Below, in pieces: positions 41,317 through 51,763 of a stretch of DNA of 64,000 nt. The position numbers and the translations under genes are program-made. The stretch lies in assembly GCF_020179835.1 (NCBI RefSeq), contig NZ_JAIUDA010000006.1:248001-312000 (forward strand). The letters run 5' to 3'. The stretch's first letter is position 1. Every line of letters begins with the position of its first letter. The notes under the pieces were generated by a model. That model did no database searches. It was not told where the DNA came from and was given only the letters and a program-made list of their open reading frames with translations. This DNA comes from Pantoea sp. alder81 (GTDB lineage Bacteria > Pseudomonadota > Gammaproteobacteria > Enterobacterales > Enterobacteriaceae).

Positions 41317-42095
41317 TGTTAGAAATCCTTTATCAAGATGAGTGGCTGGTCGCCGTCAATAAACCCTCAGGTTGGCTAGTGCATCGTAGCTGGCTCGATC
41401 GCGACGAGAAAGTGGTGGTGATGCAAACGGTACGCGATCAAATTGGTCAGCACGTATTTACCGTACATCGTCTCGATCGCCCCACCTCCGGCGTGCTGTT
41501 AATGGCGCTCTCCAGCGAAGTGGCGCATTTGCTGTCACAGCAGTTCGAGCAGCATAAAATGCAGAAGACCTATCACGCAGTGCTGCGTGGTTGGCTGGAT
41601 GGCAGCGCGACGCTCGACTACCCGCTGATCGAAGAGCTGGATAAAATTGCCGATAAGTTCGCGACTCAGGAACGTATCGCACAGGAAGCCGTCACCGACT
41701 ATCGCTCGCTGGCACAGGTGGAAATGCCTGTGGCGATCAGCCGTTACGACAGCGCGCGTTATACCCTGGTGGAGATGTCACCGCATACCGGCCGCAAACA
41801 TCAGCTGCGTCGCCATATGGTGCACCTGCGCCATCCGATTATTGGCGATAGCGCCCATGGCGATTTGCGGCAGAACCGGGGTGCAGCAGAACACTTTGGT
41901 ATGAATCGATTGATGCTGCATGCCAGCGCACTCAGCCTGACGCATCCGGTGACCGGAGAACCTTTGGTAATTCGCGCGGGGTTGGATCGCGTCTGGCAAG
42001 GCATGCTGCAACAGTTTGGCTGGCAGGAGCAGATCCCTGACGTTCCCAGGGTTGAGTTTGCCGACGAGGCAGTCCAGGATAAGCCAACAGAATAA
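41316..42095 (+). CDS. truC: tRNA pseudouridine(65) synthase TruC
   Basis: RluA-family pseudouridine synthase acting on U65 of certain tRNAs. It has 259 residues (E. coli 260). Catalytic Asp54 lies in HRLDRPTSGV; the SPHTGRKHQLRRHM block is also typical. Middle gene of yqcC-truC-yqcA. Confidence 0.95.
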   Translation: MLEILYQDEWLVAVNKPSGWLVHRSWLDRDEKVVVMQTVRDQIGQHVFTVHRLDRPTSGVLLMALSSEVAHLLSQQFEQHKMQKTYHAVLRGWLDGSATLDYPLIEELDKIADKFATQERIAQEAVTDYRSLAQVEMPVAISRYDSARYTLVEMSPHTGRKHQLRRHMVHLRHPIIGDSAHGDLRQNRGAAEHFGMNRLMLHASALSLTHPVTGEPLVIRAGLDRVWQGMLQQFGWQEQIPDVPRVEFADEAVQDKPTE

Positions 42096-42107
42096 AGGAG
42101 CGGCAAG

Positions 42108-42554
42108 ATGGCAAAGATTGGCATTTTTACAGGTACGGTTTACGGCAATGCATTGCTGGTAGCGGAAGAAGCGCAGCCGGTACTGGAAGAGCAAGGCCAC
42201 GAAGTGAAAGTCTTTGAAGATCCGTCACTGGCGGATTGGCAGGCTTACAGCAAGGATGTGGTGCTGATTGTCACTTCCACCACCGGCCAGGGTGATTTCC
42301 CGGACAATATTGCTCGTTTGTATGTGCAGGTACGCGATGAAGTCGGTTACCAGCCGGAGTTGCGTTATGGCGTGATTGCGTTGGGTGACAGCAGCTATGA
42401 CAACTTCTGCGGTGCGGGCAAAACCTTTGATGCCACCTTGCAGGAACAGAGTGCCAAACGCATCGGTGATGTACTACTGGTGGATGCCACAGAAGATCCA
42501 GAGCCTGAGTCAGTAACTACACCGTGGGTTGAGAACTGGGGTAAACTGCTGTAA
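42108..42554 (+). CDS. yqcA: Flavodoxin YqcA
   Basis: FMN-binding flavodoxin of 148 residues (E. coli 149). Phosphate loop FTGTVYGNA near the N terminus and FMN-contact loops [12 protein letters not shown] and [13 protein letters not shown] are present. Electron-transfer role; specific partner not known. Confidence 0.94.
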   Translation: MAKIGIFTGTVYGNALLVAEEAQPVLEEQGHEVKVFEDPSLADWQAYSKDVVLIVTSTTGQGDFPDNIARLYVQVRDEVGYQPELRYGVIALGDSSYDNFCGAGKTFDATLQEQSAKRIGDVLLVDATEDPEPESVTTPWVENWGKLL

Positions 42555-42600
42555 TTCTGCCTTCGCGTTGGCTCTTGCAAGCGACCATAGGCAATCTAAA

Positions 42601-42668
42601 GGGCCTGAAAATGAGGTGATGATATTTCAGGCCCTCCAGATTGTTCCTCTCTCCGATGTTGGGAGAGG
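42601..42668. repeat. Two hairpins between convergent yqcA and garD
   Basis: GGGCCTGAAA pairs with TTTCAGGCCC (42601-42634), followed by CCTCTCTCC / GGGAGAGG (42646-42668). Neither has a clear T tract in either direction, but they occupy the only space where both genes could end. Confidence 0.55.
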
Positions 42669-42680
42669 GGCAAATGGCCA

Positions 42681-44240
42681 TCAGGTCACCGGTGCCGGAT
42701 TAAACACCGCCAGCTGATTGCGGATTCCCCAGCGATCGGACCAGGTTTGTTTGCGACCACTGGCAATCTCCAGAATCAACTCAAACAACCGCCAGCCCAC
42801 CTGCTCAATACTCTCCTCGCCGGTAGCAATGGTGCCCGCATTGATATCCATCAGATCGTGCCAGCGCTCAGCCAGCGCATTGCGTGTCGCCATCTTAATT
42901 ACCGGAATCGCAGCCAGACCATATGGCGTGCCGCGGCCGGTGGTGAACACCTGCAAGGTGATCCCGGATGCCATCTGCTGGGTGCCGCAGACAAAATCAC
43001 TGGCCGGTGTTGCCGCATAGATCAAACCGCGCTTTGTCGGGCGCTGACCGGGTGACAGCACTTCCACAATCGGGCTGCGGCCTGATTTGGCTATCGAACC
43101 GAGCGCTTTCTCCACCACGTTCGCCAGTCCACCTTTCTTATTCCCCGGCGAAGGGTTGGCGCTGCGATCGGTTTGTCCCTGGCTGAGATAATCGTCATAC
43201 CACGCCATCTCTTCCAGCAGACGTTGACCGACGTTTTCATCGACCACGCGCGGCGTCAGCAGATGTATCGCATCGCGTACTTCGGTCACCTCAGAGAACA
43301 TCACCGTGGCACCGCAGCGCACCAGCAAATCAGAGGCGAAGCCGACAGCCGGGTTGGCGGTGACGCCGGAAAACGCATCGCTGCCGCCGCATTGCGTGCC
43401 AATCACCAGTTCTGATGCCGGGCACGTTTCACGCTGGCGCTGATTAAGCTTCTTCAAATGGCGTTCGGCGACTTGAAGAATCTCATCCACCATCGCGCCG
43501 AAACCGACATGACGCTCATCCTGCAAACGCACAATGTCATGATCATCCAGCGAAATCGCCTGTACATCCGGCGTGCCGGTTAGCAGACGCTCTGGCTGTA
43601 ACTTCTCGCAGCCGAGACTGACGATCATCACTTCGCCACCAAAATTTGGGTTGAGCGCGAGGTTATGAATGGTGCGGATTGGCACCACCGCAGCGGGCGC
43701 GTTGATCGCCACACCACAGCCATAAAGATGGTTCAGTGCCACCACGCCATCGACGTTGGGATAGCGCGGCAGCAGATCGCGTTCAATGATTTGCACTACG
43801 TAATCTACGACGCCAGCCACACAGTGCACGCTGGTGGTAATACCGAGCAGATTGCGCGTTCCCACGCTGCCATCGGCGTTGCGATAACCCTCAAAGGTGT
43901 AACCTTCGAGCGGTGGCAGATCGGGGGGAACATTGTTCGCCAGGGGTAAACTGTTGAGCGGAGGCGCTTCGGGTAGCGCCACCAGCGATTCTTCAATCCA
44001 GCTGCCTTGTGCAATCGGGCGCAACGCGGTGCCAATCACTTCGCCGTAGCGCAGGATGACGCCGTTTTCAGGAATATCCACCAGCGCCACTTTATGTCCC
44101 TGCGGCACGTGTTCAGTGAGCCGCAAGCCATCTTCAAAGTGGGTGCCAGCGGGTGACCCCTGATTGTTGACCACGATCGCCACGTTGTCGGCATCGTGTA
44201 CTTTTATATAAAGCGGTTTCTCTGTTAGCGGTCGGTTCAT
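42681..44240 (-). CDS. garD: Galactarate dehydratase GarD
   Basis: UxaA-family iron-dependent dehydratase turning meso-galactarate into 5-keto-4-deoxy-D-glucarate. It has 519 residues (E. coli 523). N-terminal SAF domain ([15 protein letters not shown] through about 95) and a large catalytic domain with [44 protein letters not shown]. In E. coli garD stands elsewhere, beside garPLRK; here it is divergent from the gudP-garK operon, so both sugar diacids are handled from one locus. Confidence 0.95.
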   Translation of the reverse strand: MNRPLTEKPLYIKVHDADNVAIVVNNQGSPAGTHFEDGLRLTEHVPQGHKVALVDIPENGVILRYGEVIGTALRPIAQGSWIEESLVALPEAPPLNSLPLANNVPPDLPPLEGYTFEGYRNADGSVGTRNLLGITTSVHCVAGVVDYVVQIIERDLLPRYPNVDGVVALNHLYGCGVAINAPAAVVPIRTIHNLALNPNFGGEVMIVSLGCEKLQPERLLTGTPDVQAISLDDHDIVRLQDERHVGFGAMVDEILQVAERHLKKLNQRQRETCPASELVIGTQCGGSDAFSGVTANPAVGFASDLLVRCGATVMFSEVTEVRDAIHLLTPRVVDENVGQRLLEEMAWYDDYLSQGQTDRSANPSPGNKKGGLANVVEKALGSIAKSGRSPIVEVLSPGQRPTKRGLIYAATPASDFVCGTQQMASGITLQVFTTGRGTPYGLAAIPVIKMATRNALAERWHDLMDINAGTIATGEESIEQVGWRLFELILEIASGRKQTWSDRWGIRNQLAVFNPAPVT

Positions 44241-44746
44241 TGCTCACCTTCCAGTGCGTCGCGCTGTACATGGCAGCGCGTTGTAAATGCTTCCGTCACG
44301 TCATCATTTTTTGCCAGCCTCAGTATATGCAGGGGTATTGGCCAGCGCATTGTGCAACTGACTGGCTTTTAGCGGTTTTAATCGCGGAGTTTGGTTCGTT
44401 TATCCAAATACAAGTGAACGGACTCACAAAGCGCACGTTGACTGGCTGCTTCTTAATCAATTCATGGGTGAAAAATCAGGTTCCGTGAGCTACGCCGCAG
44501 GGATATGTGCAATTGCCATAAAATCCGTATCAATCACCGCTCATCATCATGCGTTCTTCCAATGCCTCGTGGTGGGGCTGTTCCTATACTGATTCTCGTT
44601 CTTCAACGTTTGGTTATTTGTCACGACGCATCATCGTTTTGCCATAACAACAATCGCCGTGTTTAACCCGACATCATTCTGATACCCAACGCGATGTGTA
44701 TGCAGTCAGAGTGAATGTAGCGTTCGCTATATTTCAGGAGTGCAAC
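44241..44746. promoter_or_regulatory. 506-bp divergent garD/gudP control region
   Basis: No supported gene. It holds a CRP-type site at 44413-44428 and must contain the promoters of both transcripts. In E. coli these genes need the activator CdaR; no cdaR gene is in the window and I could not identify its site by eye. Confidence 0.6.
44413..44428. promoter_or_regulatory. Putative CRP site between garD and gudP
   Basis: AGTGA-ACGGAC-TCACA matches the consensus TGTGA-N6-TCACA with one mismatch and a fully symmetric GTGA/TCAC core. It lies 172 bp from the garD start and 318 bp from gudP. Confidence 0.6.
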
Positions 44747-46093
44747 ATGAATAGTTTCAGCCAGACAGCGGAAGCGGTGCAAAAACGCACCAACGCCCGT
44801 TACTGGATTGTGGTGATGTTATTTATCGTCACTTCATTCAACTACGGTGACCGTGCAACCATTTCGATTGCCGGTTCCGCGATGTCTAAAGATATCGGCC
44901 TCGATTCGGTCGGTCTCGGCTATATCTTCTCCGCCTTCTCATGGGCTTACGTTATTGGACAAATTCCTGGCGGCTGGCTGCTCGACCGCTTTGGCTCAAA
45001 ACGCGTCTACTTCTGGAGTATTTTCCTCTGGTCGCTGTTCACCCTGCTGCAGGGCTTTGTCGATCTGTTCAGCGGCTTCGGCATCGTGGTTTCACTGTTC
45101 CTGCTGCGCTTTATGGTCGGCCTGGCTGAGGCCCCGTCGTTCCCGGGTAACAGCCGAATTGTTGCGGCCTGGTTCCCGGCACAAGAGCGTGGGACTGCCG
45201 TGGCGATTTTTAACTCGGCGCAGTATTTCGCCACGGTGATCTTCGCACCGATCATGGGCTGGCTGGTGGCCGAGGTAGGCTGGGCACATGTGTTCTGGTT
45301 TATGGGCGGTCTGGGCATCATCCTGAGCTTCGTCTGGTTGAAGTTTATGCACGACCCGAACAACCATCCGGGCGTCAACAAAGCCGAGCTGGAGTATATG
45401 GAACAGGGCGGTGCGCTGATCAACATGGATGCCAAAAAGGCCGAGCGCAAAGTGAGCTGGGACGAGAAGTGGTTCCAAATCAAGCAGCTGCTGGCGACTC
45501 GCATGATGTGGGGCATCTACCTCGGACAGTACTGCGTGAATGCGCTGACCTACTTCTTTATCACCTGGTTCCCGGTGTATCTGGTGCAGGCACGCGGCAT
45601 GTCGATTCTGAAAGCAGGCATGATCGCCTCGATTCCCGCCATCTGCGGCTTCCTGGGCGGCGTGTTAGGTGGTGTGATTTCCGATTACCTGATGCGTAAA
45701 ACCGGTTCGCTGAACATTGCGCGTAAGACGCCAATTGTGGTCGGCATGCTGCTCTCCATCAGCATGGTGATGTGTAATTACACCGACACCGAATGGGTGG
45801 TGGTGCTGTTTATGGCAATGGCGTTCTTCGGCAAGGGCATTGGCGCGCTGGGCTGGGCAGTGATGGCGGATACCGCACCGAAAGAGATCAGTGGTTTGAG
45901 CGGCGGCTTGTTCAACATGTTCGGCAACTTCTCCGGCATCGTCACGCCAATTGCTATCGGCTACATCATCGCCGCTTCCGGTTCTTTCGAAGGTGCGCTG
46001 ATTTATGTGGGGATTCACGCCTTTGTCGCTGCATTTAGCTTCCTGTTCATTACGGGCGATATCAAACGTATTGAACTGAAACACCGAGCATAA
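44747..46093 (+). CDS. gudP: Glucarate/galactarate proton symporter GudP
   Basis: Major-facilitator, anion:cation symporter-family importer of 448 residues (E. coli 450) with about twelve membrane helices; N-terminal block TNARYWIVVMLFIVTSF and NYGDRATISIAG match E. coli. ATG 44747 has AGGAG six bases upstream; the frame extends to 44696 without support. First gene of gudP-gudX-gudD-garL-garR-garK. Confidence 0.95.
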   Translation: MNSFSQTAEAVQKRTNARYWIVVMLFIVTSFNYGDRATISIAGSAMSKDIGLDSVGLGYIFSAFSWAYVIGQIPGGWLLDRFGSKRVYFWSIFLWSLFTLLQGFVDLFSGFGIVVSLFLLRFMVGLAEAPSFPGNSRIVAAWFPAQERGTAVAIFNSAQYFATVIFAPIMGWLVAEVGWAHVFWFMGGLGIILSFVWLKFMHDPNNHPGVNKAELEYMEQGGALINMDAKKAERKVSWDEKWFQIKQLLATRMMWGIYLGQYCVNALTYFFITWFPVYLVQARGMSILKAGMIASIPAICGFLGGVLGGVISDYLMRKTGSLNIARKTPIVVGMLLSISMVMCNYTDTEWVVVLFMAMAFFGKGIGALGWAVMADTAPKEISGLSGGLFNMFGNFSGIVTPIAIGYIIAASGSFEGALIYVGIHAFVAAFSFLFITGDIKRIELKHRA

Positions 46094-46102
46094 GGACGAG
46101 AT

Positions 46103-47449
46103 ATGAATACGCAAAGTAGCCCGGTGATCACCGATATGCAGGTGATTCCGGTTGCCGGTTACGACAGCATGCTGCTGAACATTGGCGGTGCGCACAGCGC
46201 CTGCTTCACCCGCAACATTGTGGTGTTGACCGACAGCGATGGTCACACTGGCGTTGGTGAAGCGCCGGGCGGCGAGACCATCTATCAAACGCTGATGGAG
46301 GCGATTCCGCAGGTCAAAGGCCAACAGGTGGCGCGCATGAACCGCCTGGTGCAGCAGGTGCACAAAGGCAATCAGTCGGCGGATTTCGATACCTTCGGTA
46401 AAGGTGCCTGGACCTTCGAACTGCGCGTCAACGCGGTCGCCGCGCTGGAAGCGGCACTGCTGGATTTGCTGGGCCAATGCCTCGGCGTGCCGGTGGCAGA
46501 ATTGCTCGGCCCGGGCCAGCAGCGTGATGAAGTGACGGTACTCGGTTATCTGTTCTATCTCGGCGATCGACGCAAAACCGATTTGCCCTATCTGACCGGT
46601 GAAGGTGCCAGCCATGACTGGTATCACCTGCGGCATCAGGAAGCGCTGACGCCAGAAGCGGTGGTGCGCCTGGCGGAAGCGGCACAGGACAAATACGGTT
46701 TCAAAGATTTCAAACTGAAGGGCGGCGTATTGCCGGGCGAGCAGGAGATTGAATCCGCGGCCGCCCTGAAAAAACGTTTCCCGGAGGCGCGCATCACCGT
46801 CGATCCCAATGGTGCCTGGACGCTCGATGAAGCCATTCGTTTATGCAAAGGCATGGGCGATGTGCTGACCTACGCTGAAGACCCGTGCGGTGCCGAACAG
46901 GGCTATTCTGGCCGCGAAGTGATGGCGGAGTTCCGCCGGGCCACCGGATTGCCGGTCGCCACCAATATGATCGCCACTAACTGGCGTGAGATGAATCACG
47001 CGGTGATGCTCAACTCAGTGGATATTCCGCTGGCCGATCCGCACTTCTGGACGCTAAGCGGCGCGGTGCGTGTGGCGCAACTGTGTGATGACTGGGGCTT
47101 AACCTGGGGTTGCCACTCCAACAACCACTTCGATATTTCGCTGGCGATGTTCACCCACGTTGGCGCGGCGGCACCGGGCAAACCCACCGCTATCGATACC
47201 CACTGGATCTGGCAGGAAGGCGATCAGCGCCTGACCAAAGAGCCGCTGCAAATCCGCAACGGCAAGATTGCCGTGCCGGATAAGCCAGGCCTCGGCGTCG
47301 AGCTGGATTGGGATCGCCTGCATCAGGCCAATGCCCTGTACAAATCACTGCCGGCGGGATCGCGTAACGACGCCACGGCGATGCAGTATCTGGTTCCCGG
47401 TTGGTCATTCGACCGTAAGCGTCCGGCCTTCGGTCGCCGTCATGCATAA
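46103..47449 (+). CDS. gudX: Glucarate dehydratase-related protein GudX
   Basis: Enolase-superfamily protein of 448 residues (E. coli GudX 446), a close paralogue of the next gene. Catalytic motifs of glucarate dehydratase are kept: KLKGG (general base Lys), [18 protein letters not shown] metal ligands, and the His of [11 protein letters not shown]. coli GudX has been reported as a much weaker enzyme than GudD; the reason is not visible in these motifs. Confidence 0.94.
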   Translation: MNTQSSPVITDMQVIPVAGYDSMLLNIGGAHSACFTRNIVVLTDSDGHTGVGEAPGGETIYQTLMEAIPQVKGQQVARMNRLVQQVHKGNQSADFDTFGKGAWTFELRVNAVAALEAALLDLLGQCLGVPVAELLGPGQQRDEVTVLGYLFYLGDRRKTDLPYLTGEGASHDWYHLRHQEALTPEAVVRLAEAAQDKYGFKDFKLKGGVLPGEQEIESAAALKKRFPEARITVDPNGAWTLDEAIRLCKGMGDVLTYAEDPCGAEQGYSGREVMAEFRRATGLPVATNMIATNWREMNHAVMLNSVDIPLADPHFWTLSGAVRVAQLCDDWGLTWGCHSNNHFDISLAMFTHVGAAAPGKPTAIDTHWIWQEGDQRLTKEPLQIRNGKIAVPDKPGLGVELDWDRLHQANALYKSLPAGSRNDATAMQYLVPGWSFDRKRPAFGRRHA

Positions 47450-47459
47450 GGAGCAGGAA

Positions 47460-48791
47460 ATGAGTCAGACACCAAAAATCACATCGCTGCAGGTCATTCC
47501 GGTGGCCGGTCACGACAGCATGTTGCTGAATCTGAGCGGTGCCCATTCGCCGTTTTTCACCCGTAACATCGTCATCATCAAGGACAACGCCGGCCACACC
47601 GGCGTGGGCGAAATTCCGGGCGGCGAGAAAATTCGTCAGACGCTGGAAGATGCGGCGGCGCTGGTGGTGCAGAAAACCGTGGGTGAATACAAAAACATCC
47701 TCAATCTGGTGCGCAGCACCTTTGCCGACCGCGATTCCAGCGGACGCGGTAATCAGACCTTTGACCTGCGCACCACCATCCATGTGGTGACCGGCATTGA
47801 AGCGGCGCTGCTGGATCTGCTCGGTCAGCATCTGGGCGTCAACGTTGCCTCGCTGCTTGGCGATGGCCAGCAGCGTGACCGCGTGGAGATGCTGGGTTAT
47901 CTGTTCTACGTTGGCGACCGCACCAAAACCTCGCTGCCGTATCAGAGCCAGGAGACGGACAAGTGCGATTGGTATCGCCTGCGCCATGAAGAGGCGCTGA
48001 CGCCGGATACCGTGGTGCGTCTGGCCGAAGCCGCGTATGAGAAATATGGCTTCAACGATTTCAAACTGAAAGGCGGCGTGCTGCGCGGTGGCGAAGAAGC
48101 CGAAGCCGTCACGGCGCTGGCTAAACGCTTCCCACAGGCGCGCGTCACGCTCGATCCCAACGGTGCCTGGTCGCTGAATGAAGCGATCATCCTTGGTAAG
48201 CAACTCAAAGGCGTGCTGGCCTACGCGGAAGATCCGTGCGGCGCCGAGCAGGGCTATTCGGGCCGCGAAGTGATGGCGGAATTCCGTCGCGCGACCGGTA
48301 TGCCGACTGCCACCAATATGATCGCTACCGACTGGCGTCAAATGGGCCACACGCTGTCACTGCAATCGGTGGACATCCCGCTGGCCGATCCGCATTTCTG
48401 GACCATGCAGGGCTCGGTGCGCGTGGCGCAGATGTGCCACGACTTCGGCCTGACCTGGGGTTCGCACTCCAACAACCACTTCGATATCTCGCTGGCGATG
48501 TTCACCCACGTGGCGGCAGCTGCGCCGGGCGCGATTACCGCCATCGATACCCACTGGATCTGGCAGGAGGGCAATCAGCGCCTGACCAAAGAGCCGTTCC
48601 AGATCAAAGGCGGCATGGTGCAGGTGCCGCAAAAACCGGGTCTTGGCGTCGAGCTGGATATGGATCAGGTGATGCAGGCCAATGCGCTGTATCAGAAACA
48701 CGGTTTGGGCGCGCGCGACGATGCGCAGGCGATGCAGTTCCTTGTGCCGAACTGGACATTCGATAACAAGCGTCCGTGCCTGGTGCGCTAA
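47460..48791 (+). CDS. gudD: Glucarate dehydratase GudD
   Basis: Dehydrates D-glucarate (and L-idarate) to 5-keto-4-deoxy-D-glucarate. It has 443 residues (E. coli 446). Enolase-superfamily motifs: [40 protein letters not shown], and [12 protein letters not shown] with the second catalytic base His. ATG 47460 follows AAGGAGCAGGAA; the frame is open upstream to 47268 inside gudX but that part is out of frame with the real gudX and unrelated. Confidence 0.95.
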   Translation: MSQTPKITSLQVIPVAGHDSMLLNLSGAHSPFFTRNIVIIKDNAGHTGVGEIPGGEKIRQTLEDAAALVVQKTVGEYKNILNLVRSTFADRDSSGRGNQTFDLRTTIHVVTGIEAALLDLLGQHLGVNVASLLGDGQQRDRVEMLGYLFYVGDRTKTSLPYQSQETDKCDWYRLRHEEALTPDTVVRLAEAAYEKYGFNDFKLKGGVLRGGEEAEAVTALAKRFPQARVTLDPNGAWSLNEAIILGKQLKGVLAYAEDPCGAEQGYSGREVMAEFRRATGMPTATNMIATDWRQMGHTLSLQSVDIPLADPHFWTMQGSVRVAQMCHDFGLTWGSHSNNHFDISLAMFTHVAAAAPGAITAIDTHWIWQEGNQRLTKEPFQIKGGMVQVPQKPGLGVELDMDQVMQANALYQKHGLGARDDAQAMQFLVPNWTFDNKRPCLVR

Positions 48792-48798
48792 CGTTTCC

Positions 48799-48817
48799 GG
48801 CGCCCCGTGCGGGCGCC
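48799..48817 (+). repeat. Intercistronic hairpin gudD-garL
   Basis: GGCGCCC / GGGCGCC with a 5-nt loop and no T tract lies between gudD and garL, which remain co-directional. Likely an mRNA processing or stability hairpin inside the operon. Confidence 0.6.
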
Positions 48818-48843
48818 TGTTGTAACAGACAGGAGTAAAGACA

Positions 48844-49611
48844 ATGAGCAATGCCTGGCCGAACCATTTTCGTCGTCGTTTGCAGGCAGGGGAAACCCTG
48901 ATTGGTAGCTGGTGTGCGCTTGCCAGCCCGATTTCCACCGAAGTTCTGGGGCTGGCAGGCTTTGACTGGCTGGTGCTGGATGGTGAACATGCGCCGAACG
49001 ACATCACCACCTTTATCCCGCAGTTGATGGCGCTGAAAGGCAGCCACAGCGCGCCGGTGGTGCGTCCACCGTGCAACGAACCGATCATCATCAAACGCCT
49101 GCTGGATATTGGCTTCTATAACTTCCTGGTGCCATTTGTGGAAACCGAGGAAGAGGCGATTCGCGCCGTGGCCTCAACGCGCTATCCGCCATCGGGCATT
49201 CGCGGCGTGTCGGTTTCGCATCGCAGCAATATGTACGGCACGCTGCCGGATTATAACGCCACCATCAATGACAACATCACGGTGCTGGTGCAGATCGAAA
49301 CGCAGCAGGCCGTGGATAACATCGATGCGATTGCTGCTGTTGACGGCGTGGATGGCATCTTTGTCGGACCGGGCGATCTCTCGGCGGCGATGGGCTATCT
49401 CGGTCAGCCTGCACATCCTGAAGTGCTGAAGGTGATCAAACATATCTTTGAACGTGCCAAAGCAGCGGGCAAGCCGAGCGGGATTCTGGCGCCGGTGGAA
49501 GCCGACGCACGCCGTTATCTCGAATGGGGCGCCACATTCGTTGCCGTGGGCAGCGATCTCGGTGTTTTCCGCAACGCCACTCAGGCGCTGTGCGACAAAT
49601 TTAAGAAATAA
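48844..49611 (+). CDS. garL: 5-keto-4-deoxy-D-glucarate aldolase GarL
   Basis: Class II HpcH/HpaI-family aldolase splitting 5-keto-4-deoxy-glucarate into pyruvate and tartronate semialdehyde. It has 255 residues (E. coli 256). Catalytic His49 in [10 protein letters not shown], and the [17 protein letters not shown] metal/substrate block. Preceded by AGGAG. Confidence 0.95.
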   Translation: MSNAWPNHFRRRLQAGETLIGSWCALASPISTEVLGLAGFDWLVLDGEHAPNDITTFIPQLMALKGSHSAPVVRPPCNEPIIIKRLLDIGFYNFLVPFVETEEEAIRAVASTRYPPSGIRGVSVSHRSNMYGTLPDYNATINDNITVLVQIETQQAVDNIDAIAAVDGVDGIFVGPGDLSAAMGYLGQPAHPEVLKVIKHIFERAKAAGKPSGILAPVEADARRYLEWGATFVAVGSDLGVFRNATQALCDKFKK

Positions 49612-49630
49612 CTGACGAAGAGGAAAGGCA

Positions 49631-50515
49631 ATGAAAATTGGATTTATCGGCCTCGGTATTATGGGCAAACCGATGAGTAAAAACCTGGTGAAAGCCGGTT
49701 ATTCACTGGTCGTTCGCGATCACAACGTCAGCAATGAAGCCGAACTGGTGGAGCTGGGTGCTACCGTGGCGAAAACGCCAAAAGAGGTGGCTGAGCAGGT
49801 CGATGTGTTGATCACCATGGTGCCGAATTCACCACAGGTGAAGGAAGTGTGCCTCGGCGCCAACGGCATTATCGAAGGTGCGAAGGCGGGTCTGATCGTC
49901 ATCGACATGAGTTCCATCGCGCCGCTGGCCAGCCGTGAAGTGCACGATGCGCTGGCTGAGAAAGGTATCAAGATGCTCGATGCGCCGGTCAGCGGCGGCG
50001 AGCCGAAAGCCATTGAGGGCACGCTGTCCGTGATGGTCGGTGGTGATAAAGCGGTGTTCGATCAGTGCTACGACATCATGAAAGCCATGGCGGGATCGGT
50101 GGTGCATACCGGTGATATCGGTGCAGGCAACGTCACCAAGCTGGCAAATCAGGTGATTGTGGCGCTGAATATCGCGGCCATGTCCGAAGCGCTGTCGCTG
50201 GCAACCAAAGCGGGCGTGAATCCGGAGCTGGTATATCAGGCCATTCGTGGCGGACTGGCAGGCAGCACGGTGCTGGACGCCAAAGCACCGATGGTACTGG
50301 ACCGTAACTTCAAGCCAGGCTTCCGTATTGACCTGCATATCAAAGACCTGGCGAATGCGCTGGATACCTCACACGGCATTGGCGCGCATCTGCCGCTGAC
50401 TGCTGCGGTGATGGAAATGATGCAGGCGCTGAAAGTCGACGGCAAGGGCACATCTGACCATAGTGCGCTGGCTTGCTATTATGAAAAATTAGCTCAGGTC
50501 GAGATCACCCGGTAG
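49631..50515 (+). CDS. garR: Tartronate semialdehyde reductase GarR
   Basis: Beta-hydroxyacid dehydrogenase reducing tartronate semialdehyde to D-glycerate with NADH. It has 294 residues, as in E. coli. Rossmann loop GFIGLGIMGKPMSKNL at the N terminus, substrate motif DAPVSGGEPKA, catalytic Lys in GAGNVTKLANQ. Starts 19 bp after garL. Confidence 0.96.
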   Translation: MKIGFIGLGIMGKPMSKNLVKAGYSLVVRDHNVSNEAELVELGATVAKTPKEVAEQVDVLITMVPNSPQVKEVCLGANGIIEGAKAGLIVIDMSSIAPLASREVHDALAEKGIKMLDAPVSGGEPKAIEGTLSVMVGGDKAVFDQCYDIMKAMAGSVVHTGDIGAGNVTKLANQVIVALNIAAMSEALSLATKAGVNPELVYQAIRGGLAGSTVLDAKAPMVLDRNFKPGFRIDLHIKDLANALDTSHGIGAHLPLTAAVMEMMQALKVDGKGTSDHSALACYYEKLAQVEITR

Positions 50516-50522
50516 TTTGCCT

Positions 50523-50546
50523 GTCCGGTGTCTGCGGATGCCGGAC
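50523..50546 (+). repeat. Intercistronic hairpin garR-garK
   Basis: GTCCGG and CCGGAC flank a 12-nt loop, 8 bp after the garR stop, without a T run. It may lower garK expression relative to garR or stabilise the upstream mRNA. Confidence 0.5.
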
Positions 50547-50600
50547 GGCTTACTGCATTAGCAGGACGGAACTCCGTCACCCATCGCGCTCGGATTGCCT

Positions 50601-51740
50601 ATGAAAATTGTCATCGCACCGGATTCATATAAAGAGAGTTTGTCCGCCCTGGAAGTGGCTGCGGCGATTGAAGCGGGATTTAGCGAGATTTTTCCCGACG
50701 CCGAATACGTGAAAATACCGGTCGCCGACGGTGGTGAAGGCACGGTAGAAGCCATGGTGGCGGCGACGCAGGGAAGTATTGTCAGATTAACCGTGACCGG
50801 ACCACTCGGTGCGCCTGTTGAGGCCTTTTACGGATTATCGGGTGATGAGCGCAGCGCCTTTATTGAAATGGCGGCAGCCAGCGGTCTGGAACTGGTGCCT
50901 GCCGCGCAGCGTGACCCGCTGATCACCAACTCTTATGGCACCGGCGAGCTGATTAAAAACGCGCTCGACCGCGGTGTTGAACATATCATTATTGGCATTG
51001 GCGGCAGCGCCACCAATGATGGTGGGTCCGGCATGATGCAGGCGCTGGGTGCCCGTTTGCTGGACCAACAAGGCAATGAGATTGCCTTTGGCGGCGGTGC
51101 GTTACCCCAGTTAGCGCGCATCGAAATCGACCAGCTGGATAAGCGCATTCAGCAGTGCCGCATCGAAGTGGCCTGCGATGTCACCAATCCTTTGACCGGT
51201 GAAGAGGGCGCCTCGGCGATTTTTGGTCCACAAAAAGGGGCCACGCCGGAGCTGGTAAAGCAACTGGATAAAGCGCTGGCGCATTACGCTGAGATTATCC
51301 ATCGCGATTTAGATATCGATGTAATGCACATCGCCGGCGGCGGTGCAGCGGGTGGCATGGGCGCGGCGCTGCATGCATTTTGTCAGGCCGAGCTGCGTCG
51401 CGGTATTGAGATCGTGACCGAAGCCCTGGGATTAGCCGATCAGGTGAAAGATGCCGATTTGGTGATCACCGGCGAAGGGCGCATTGATAGCCAGACGATT
51501 AACGGTAAAGTGCCGATTGGCGTGGCGAAAGTGGCGAAGCAGTTCAATAAGCCGGTGATTGGTATCGCCGGGAGTTTAACCGCAGATGTTGGCGTGGTGC
51601 ATCAGCACGGGCTGGACGCGGTGTTTAGCGTGCTGTTTAGCATAGGCTCGCTGGAAGATGCGCTGGCCAATGCCGCGCAAAATGTGCGACTCACTGCGCG
51701 TAATGTGGCGGCGACGATCAAGCTAGGGCAAGAACTGTAA
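50601..51740 (+). CDS. garK: Glycerate 2-kinase GarK
   Basis: Phosphorylates D-glycerate to 2-phosphoglycerate, which enters glycolysis one step before enolase. It has 379 residues (E. coli 381), type I glycerate kinase with [49 protein letters not shown] and [17 protein letters not shown] 50601 matches the E. coli start; its Shine-Dalgarno is weak, fitting reduced or coupled translation at the end of the operon. Confidence 0.95.
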   Translation: MKIVIAPDSYKESLSALEVAAAIEAGFSEIFPDAEYVKIPVADGGEGTVEAMVAATQGSIVRLTVTGPLGAPVEAFYGLSGDERSAFIEMAAASGLELVPAAQRDPLITNSYGTGELIKNALDRGVEHIIIGIGGSATNDGGSGMMQALGARLLDQQGNEIAFGGGALPQLARIEIDQLDKRIQQCRIEVACDVTNPLTGEEGASAIFGPQKGATPELVKQLDKALAHYAEIIHRDLDIDVMHIAGGGAAGGMGAALHAFCQAELRRGIEIVTEALGLADQVKDADLVITGEGRIDSQTINGKVPIGVAKVAKQFNKPVIGIAGSLTADVGVVHQHGLDAVFSVLFSIGSLEDALANAAQNVRLTARNVAATIKLGQEL

Positions 51741-51763
51741 CCCGGCGCGAACCGTAGCGGCGC

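Noticed and set aside
44240..44488. 82-codon frame in the garD-gudP gap
   Set aside because: Non-ATG start, no ribosome-binding site and covers the CRP site; probably chance.
45665..46636. 323-codon minus-strand frame opposite gudP and gudX
   Set aside because: Crosses the boundary of two real genes in antisense and has shadow-like composition.
47190..48350. 386-codon minus-strand frame opposite gudX and gudD
   Set aside because: Shadow of two strongly conserved genes; composition and lack of a recognisable domain argue against a protein.
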